Assembly (NCBI RefSeq): GCF_024623785.1
Contig: NZ_JANKBZ010000040.1
Span: 1-64,000 of the forward strand
Direction: 5' to 3'
DNA: 64,000 bases
DNA from: Archangium lipolyticum
GTDB taxonomy: Bacteria > Myxococcota > Myxococcia > Myxococcales > Myxococcaceae
The notes beneath the pieces were generated by a model. The model had not been told where the DNA came from. It saw only the letters and a list, made by a program, of their open reading frames with translations, and searched no databases. The position numbers were made by a program, and so were the translations under genes. Shown piece by piece: positions 61,033 to 64,000 of this stretch. Positions within the stretch are counted from its first letter, which is position 1; each line of letters opens with the position of its first letter.

Positions 61033-63426
61033 TCACCTCACCGGAGGCTGACCCCCTGGCAGGGGAGGCGGCACGGACGCGGGAGCGGGAGCGGGCACGG
61101 GGGGCGTCTCCTGGACGGGCGGGGCCGCCAGACCCGAGGAGACCGCGGGCATGGGCGTGGCCTTGAGGATGCGCTCGAGCACTCCGCCGATGCCGGCGAA
61201 GTAGGAGATCTGGTGGACGCCGAAGCCCCACAGCAGGGCGATGAGCCGGTCGTTCATGCCGCCCCACGTCGGATTGTCCTGCCAGAGCACCTTGAGGCCC
61301 GCGACGGAGGCCACCGCCAGCATGAGGACCAGGATGATTCCGTCCGCGAAGCGGAGCCACTTCTCCAGCATCGCCAGGCCCTCGGCCGGAGCCCGTCCCT
61401 CGAGCTGCGGCAGGCGCAGCGACACGGAGTCCACCAGCCACTCGGGAATCAGACTCGGGCCCTGAAGCGGCTGCGCCTGGGCCGGCGCCGGTGCCGGCTG
61501 GGTGCCCCCCATCCTCAAGCCCGTGGACGAGACGGTCGAGGCCACGAAGTCCTTCCGGGCCTCGCCCAGCACGCGCAGGGACTCGGAGAGATTCCGCTCC
61601 CCGAGCAGCCTCAGGCTGCTCTCCGCCCCCGTCCGGGCGCGCTCCACCCGCTCCTTCTGCTGCGTCTGCCCCTCGCCCAGGGCCTGGAGCTGCTTGCCCG
61701 CCGCGTCGTACAGCGCCCGCCCGACGGTGCGCAGGTAGAACGACAGGCCATTCTCGTAGGCCCCCACCGCCGCCTCCGCCGAGGGCGCCAGCAGCTGCCG
61801 CAGCGGCGACAGCAGGAGCTCCACCTGCACCTTGAGCTCGCTCCACTCGGTCGCGGAGAGGAAACCCGGAGCCGGCCCCGCCAGCGACGCGCTCAGCTCG
61901 TCCGCGAGGAGCGAGGCCAGGGCGGCCCGCGCCTCATCGAACGCCGTGAAGGCCGCGCGCAGATCCTTCGTCACCAGGGCGCTCGCCTGCTCCAGCGACG
62001 GCTTCACCCGCTGCTCCAGCTTCCGGGTCGTCGCGGCGAAGGGGTCCCTCGTCGCCATCGTCGCGTTCAACTCCTTGTGGAACTCCTCGAGCCGCCCGGT
62101 GAGGTGCTGGCGCATCGCCGCCTCCATCTCCGAGGGGAGGCCCGCCAGCGTGGCCTCGGCCGTCTCCAGCTGGGCCCCGGTGGTACCCGGGTTGCGCAGC
62201 AGCCGCTCCACCTCCCCGAGCTTCGCCAGCGGTGCGCTCCGCAGGCTCTCCGGCTGCATCTCCTCGACGGAGCGCCGCAGCCGCAGCCAGTTGCGGGCAC
62301 AGGACACCTTGCGCTCGAGCAGCTCCACCTGCTCGGCGGTGACGTTCACCGTGAAGGCCGACAGCCCCTGGGAGGCCACGGAGACGAGCTGCTGGAGGGC
62401 CTGGGCCAGCTCACGCCCGTGGGCATCCCCCTCGGTGGACGTCTTCATCGCCTCCAGCGCCTGGGCCAGTCCCAGCACGCGGTGCTGGAGCACCATCCGC
62501 GGGCGCTCCTTCGTCAGGTACACGCGGATGACGAAGGAGATGATGACTCCGAGCGCGATGAGCACGAGCGCGACCCAGGAGCTCTCCCGCAGGTAGAGCG
62601 TGAAGGTCTTCTCCACGGGCGGAGCATCCGCCGAGGCGATGCGCAGGGTGCCTTCGTACTGGCCCGCCCCGCTCAGCTCGGAGAGCACGAGCCGCAGCGG
62701 CTTCGTCTGCCGCCGGTCGAGCAGCAGCGAGGGCCCATCGCCCTGCGTGTCCCCGGCGCCCGCGAGCTCCACCCGGGCCGAGGTCTGGAACACGACGGGA
62801 GCCGAGCCACTCTTGAGGGTCAGCTTCGCCAACGTCGGGGGGTAGAGCTTGACGGGCCGGCCCTCCTTCTCACGCAGGACGAGGTCGACCACGGCCGAGC
62901 TGCGGTACTCGCGGACATCGGCGTCACCGCGCGCCACCACCTCGTCGAGCTCGACATTGAGCGCCGGCCGCGGGCGGGTGACCACGAGCTGCGTGGTGGC
63001 ATGAGGGGCTCCGCCATAGACGAGCGTGAGCGTGGCCGTGTAGGTGCCCGGGGTGACGATGTCCGTCACGAGCCGGACGGCCTGGGACTTCATCGGCGCG
63101 AGGGAGAACTCCTCGAGCTCCTTGCTGCCATCCGCCGCCATGACCTGCACGGGGTAGGCCGTCACCCCCGACTCGTCCTTGAAGTCGGTGACGAGCAGCT
63201 GGGCCCTGTCGACCTGGACGTTGCCCGTCTCGTCGATGATGAGCTTGTGATCGAGCTGGGCGGAGTCGAGCTGCAGCCGGAGCGGCTGCTCGTCTAGCCC
63301 GCGGAAGACGAGCGTCCCGCCCTTGCCGGCCCCCTGCGCCCAGGTCTCCACCGAGAACAACAGCACCACCGCGGCGAAGAAGACTCCGAGAACTCGCGGC
63401 GCGCGCACCTTCGAACCATCACCCAT
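61033..63426 (-). CDS. Large membrane protein with extracytoplasmic N-domain and coiled coils
   Basis: About 797 residues with no assigned family. A signal peptide (VLGVFFAAVVLLFSVETWAQ) leads into a beta-rich extracytoplasmic region of about 260 residues. A membrane helix (WVALVLIALGVIISFVIRVY) is followed by about 340 residues of cytoplasmic helical and coiled-coil sequence, then two more membrane helices (GIILVLMLAVASVAGLKVL and RLIALLWGFGVHQISYFAGI) and a Pro-rich tail. The layout suits a membrane sensor or scaffold. The ATG at 63426 has GGAG 7 nt upstream. Confidence 0.75.
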   Translation of the reverse strand: MGDGSKVRAPRVLGVFFAAVVLLFSVETWAQGAGKGGTLVFRGLDEQPLRLQLDSAQLDHKLIIDETGNVQVDRAQLLVTDFKDESGVTAYPVQVMAADGSKELEEFSLAPMKSQAVRLVTDIVTPGTYTATLTLVYGGAPHATTQLVVTRPRPALNVELDEVVARGDADVREYRSSAVVDLVLREKEGRPVKLYPPTLAKLTLKSGSAPVVFQTSARVELAGAGDTQGDGPSLLLDRRQTKPLRLVLSELSGAGQYEGTLRIASADAPPVEKTFTLYLRESSWVALVLIALGVIISFVIRVYLTKERPRMVLQHRVLGLAQALEAMKTSTEGDAHGRELAQALQQLVSVASQGLSAFTVNVTAEQVELLERKVSCARNWLRLRRSVEEMQPESLRSAPLAKLGEVERLLRNPGTTGAQLETAEATLAGLPSEMEAAMRQHLTGRLEEFHKELNATMATRDPFAATTRKLEQRVKPSLEQASALVTKDLRAAFTAFDEARAALASLLADELSASLAGPAPGFLSATEWSELKVQVELLLSPLRQLLAPSAEAAVGAYENGLSFYLRTVGRALYDAAGKQLQALGEGQTQQKERVERARTGAESSLRLLGERNLSESLRVLGEARKDFVASTVSSTGLRMGGTQPAPAPAQAQPLQGPSLIPEWLVDSVSLRLPQLEGRAPAEGLAMLEKWLRFADGIILVLMLAVASVAGLKVLWQDNPTWGGMNDRLIALLWGFGVHQISYFAGIGGVLERILKATPMPAVSSGLAAPPVQETPPVPAPAPASVPPPLPGGQPPVR

Positions 63427-63516
63427 TTGAAGCTCCACCTGCTGGACACCCGTACCGGGCGGCACGTCGATTCACCGGCAGTGTCCCGTGCCTGACGCGT
63501 CCCGGCAAGGCATGGC

Positions 63517-64000
63517 CTAGGCGGGAGGGAGCCGGGCCAGGTAGCGGGCGAGGTCCTCCGGTGTATTCACGCTCACCACCGAGCGTGCGCCCGCGTCCAC
63601 GACGCGCAGTGCGGCCTCGGGGAGCGGCTTCGCCCGGCAGCGGGAGAGCAGGTGGCGCAGGGAGGGCTCCTCCGCGCGCAGCACCTCGCCCCAGGGGCCC
63701 GCCAGGCCGCGCCGGTACACCGCCAGCAACGGCTCCACCCGGCCCTCCACCGTGAAGCACACCGCGTCCACCTCGGGGCCCCGCTCGCCCAGCAGCACCC
63801 GCACCGCCGCATCCGCCACGAAGGGCATGTCACACGCCACCGCCAGCACCCACTCCGTCCTCGCGCCCACCAGCGCCGCCTGCACCCCTCCCGGAGCGCC
63901 CCGCCCGCGAACCACGTCCTCCACCGTCCGCACCCCGAAGCGCGCGTAGGGTCCCGGGTCGTTCGCCACCAGCAGCACGTCCCCGAACAGCCGCCCCAGG
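63517..64000 (-). CDS. mobA: Molybdenum cofactor guanylyltransferase, C-terminal part
   Basis: The gene runs off the right edge; about 160 C-terminal codons are visible. It matches MobA: VLLVANDPGPYARFGVRTVE, then GAPGGVQAALVGARTEWVL, AVACDMPFVADAAVRVLL and a C-terminal SVNTPEDLARYLA. The N-terminal GTP-binding LAGGxSxRMG loop lies outside the window. MobA adds GMP to molybdopterin to make the bis-MGD cofactor, which the formate dehydrogenase at 41887-45150 needs. Confidence 0.88.
   Translation of the reverse strand, partial: LGRLFGDVLLVANDPGPYARFGVRTVEDVVRGRGAPGGVQAALVGARTEWVLAVACDMPFVADAAVRVLLGERGPEVDAVCFTVEGRVEPLLAVYRRGLAGPWGEVLRAEEPSLRHLLSRCRAKPLPEAALRVVDAGARSVVSVNTPEDLARYLARLPPA

Overview
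The window is high-GC DNA that looks like a chromosome segment of a myxobacterium, probably of the Cystobacterineae (Archangium/Cystobacter type). The grounds are a DUF2381/TIGR02268-type protein (a Myxococcus paralogous family), a Ser/Thr kinase with a PilZ-like domain, multi-PAS and multi-GAF histidine kinases, GTG and TTG starts, and long antisense shadow ORFs typical of about 70% GC coding DNA. No rRNA, tRNA, CRISPR array or transposase was seen. Genus-level placement is inference.

Layout. 1-10 kb: a partial glycine-rich gene, a LysM/C39-like/PG-binding/GH19 wall hydrolase, a hybrid histidine kinase, a SCO1-like copper protein, a macrodomain protein, a degenerate sigma-54-activator-like protein and a triple universal-stress protein. 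10-24 kb: a GspG-like protein, a MshEN-REC-adenylate cyclase, a second large histidine kinase, DUF155 and Uma2 genes, tryptophan 2,3-dioxygenase, an AT-hook/zinc protein behind an AT-rich leader, a hemerythrin-like protein, an acyltransferase/hydrolase/proline dehydrogenase operon, and a PadR locus with two matching operator-like repeats. 24-36 kb is the most accessory-looking part: a small six-cysteine secreted protein, glutathione reductase, small membrane proteins, two paralogous lipoproteins, DUF2381, an orphan antitoxin-like peptide, and a 1387-residue STAND NTPase with fourteen WD40 blades and a C-terminal SIR2 domain. 36-50 kb: redox enzymes, a secreted M23 peptidase operon with two helical-repeat partners, a complete selenocysteine formate dehydrogenase operon with a clear SECIS hairpin, a frameshifted gene pair and an AGPS-type ether-lipid synthase. 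50-64 kb: a kinase/PilZ-like/DnaJ-like fusion, an ankyrin protein, a cytochrome c-copper monooxygenase fusion, a lipase with its foldase, short-chain dehydrogenases, a large coiled-coil membrane protein and the C-terminal part of MobA.

A 38-bp palindromic repeat (9-bp stem CCCTCTCCC/GGGAGAGGG) occurs at ten intergenic places. Two of the sites are 102-bp composites holding two copies each, so there are twelve copies in all.

The strongest candidate for an undescribed system is the STAND-WD40-SIR2 gene with its divergent 120-residue neighbour. It reads as a single-gene NAD-depleting defence protein with the effector at the C-terminus, the reverse of known SIR2-STAND layouts. The PadR/74-residue protein unit and the LysM-C39-GH19 hydrolase without a signal peptide are further candidates. 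Everything here comes from reading the sequence. No database search was run.
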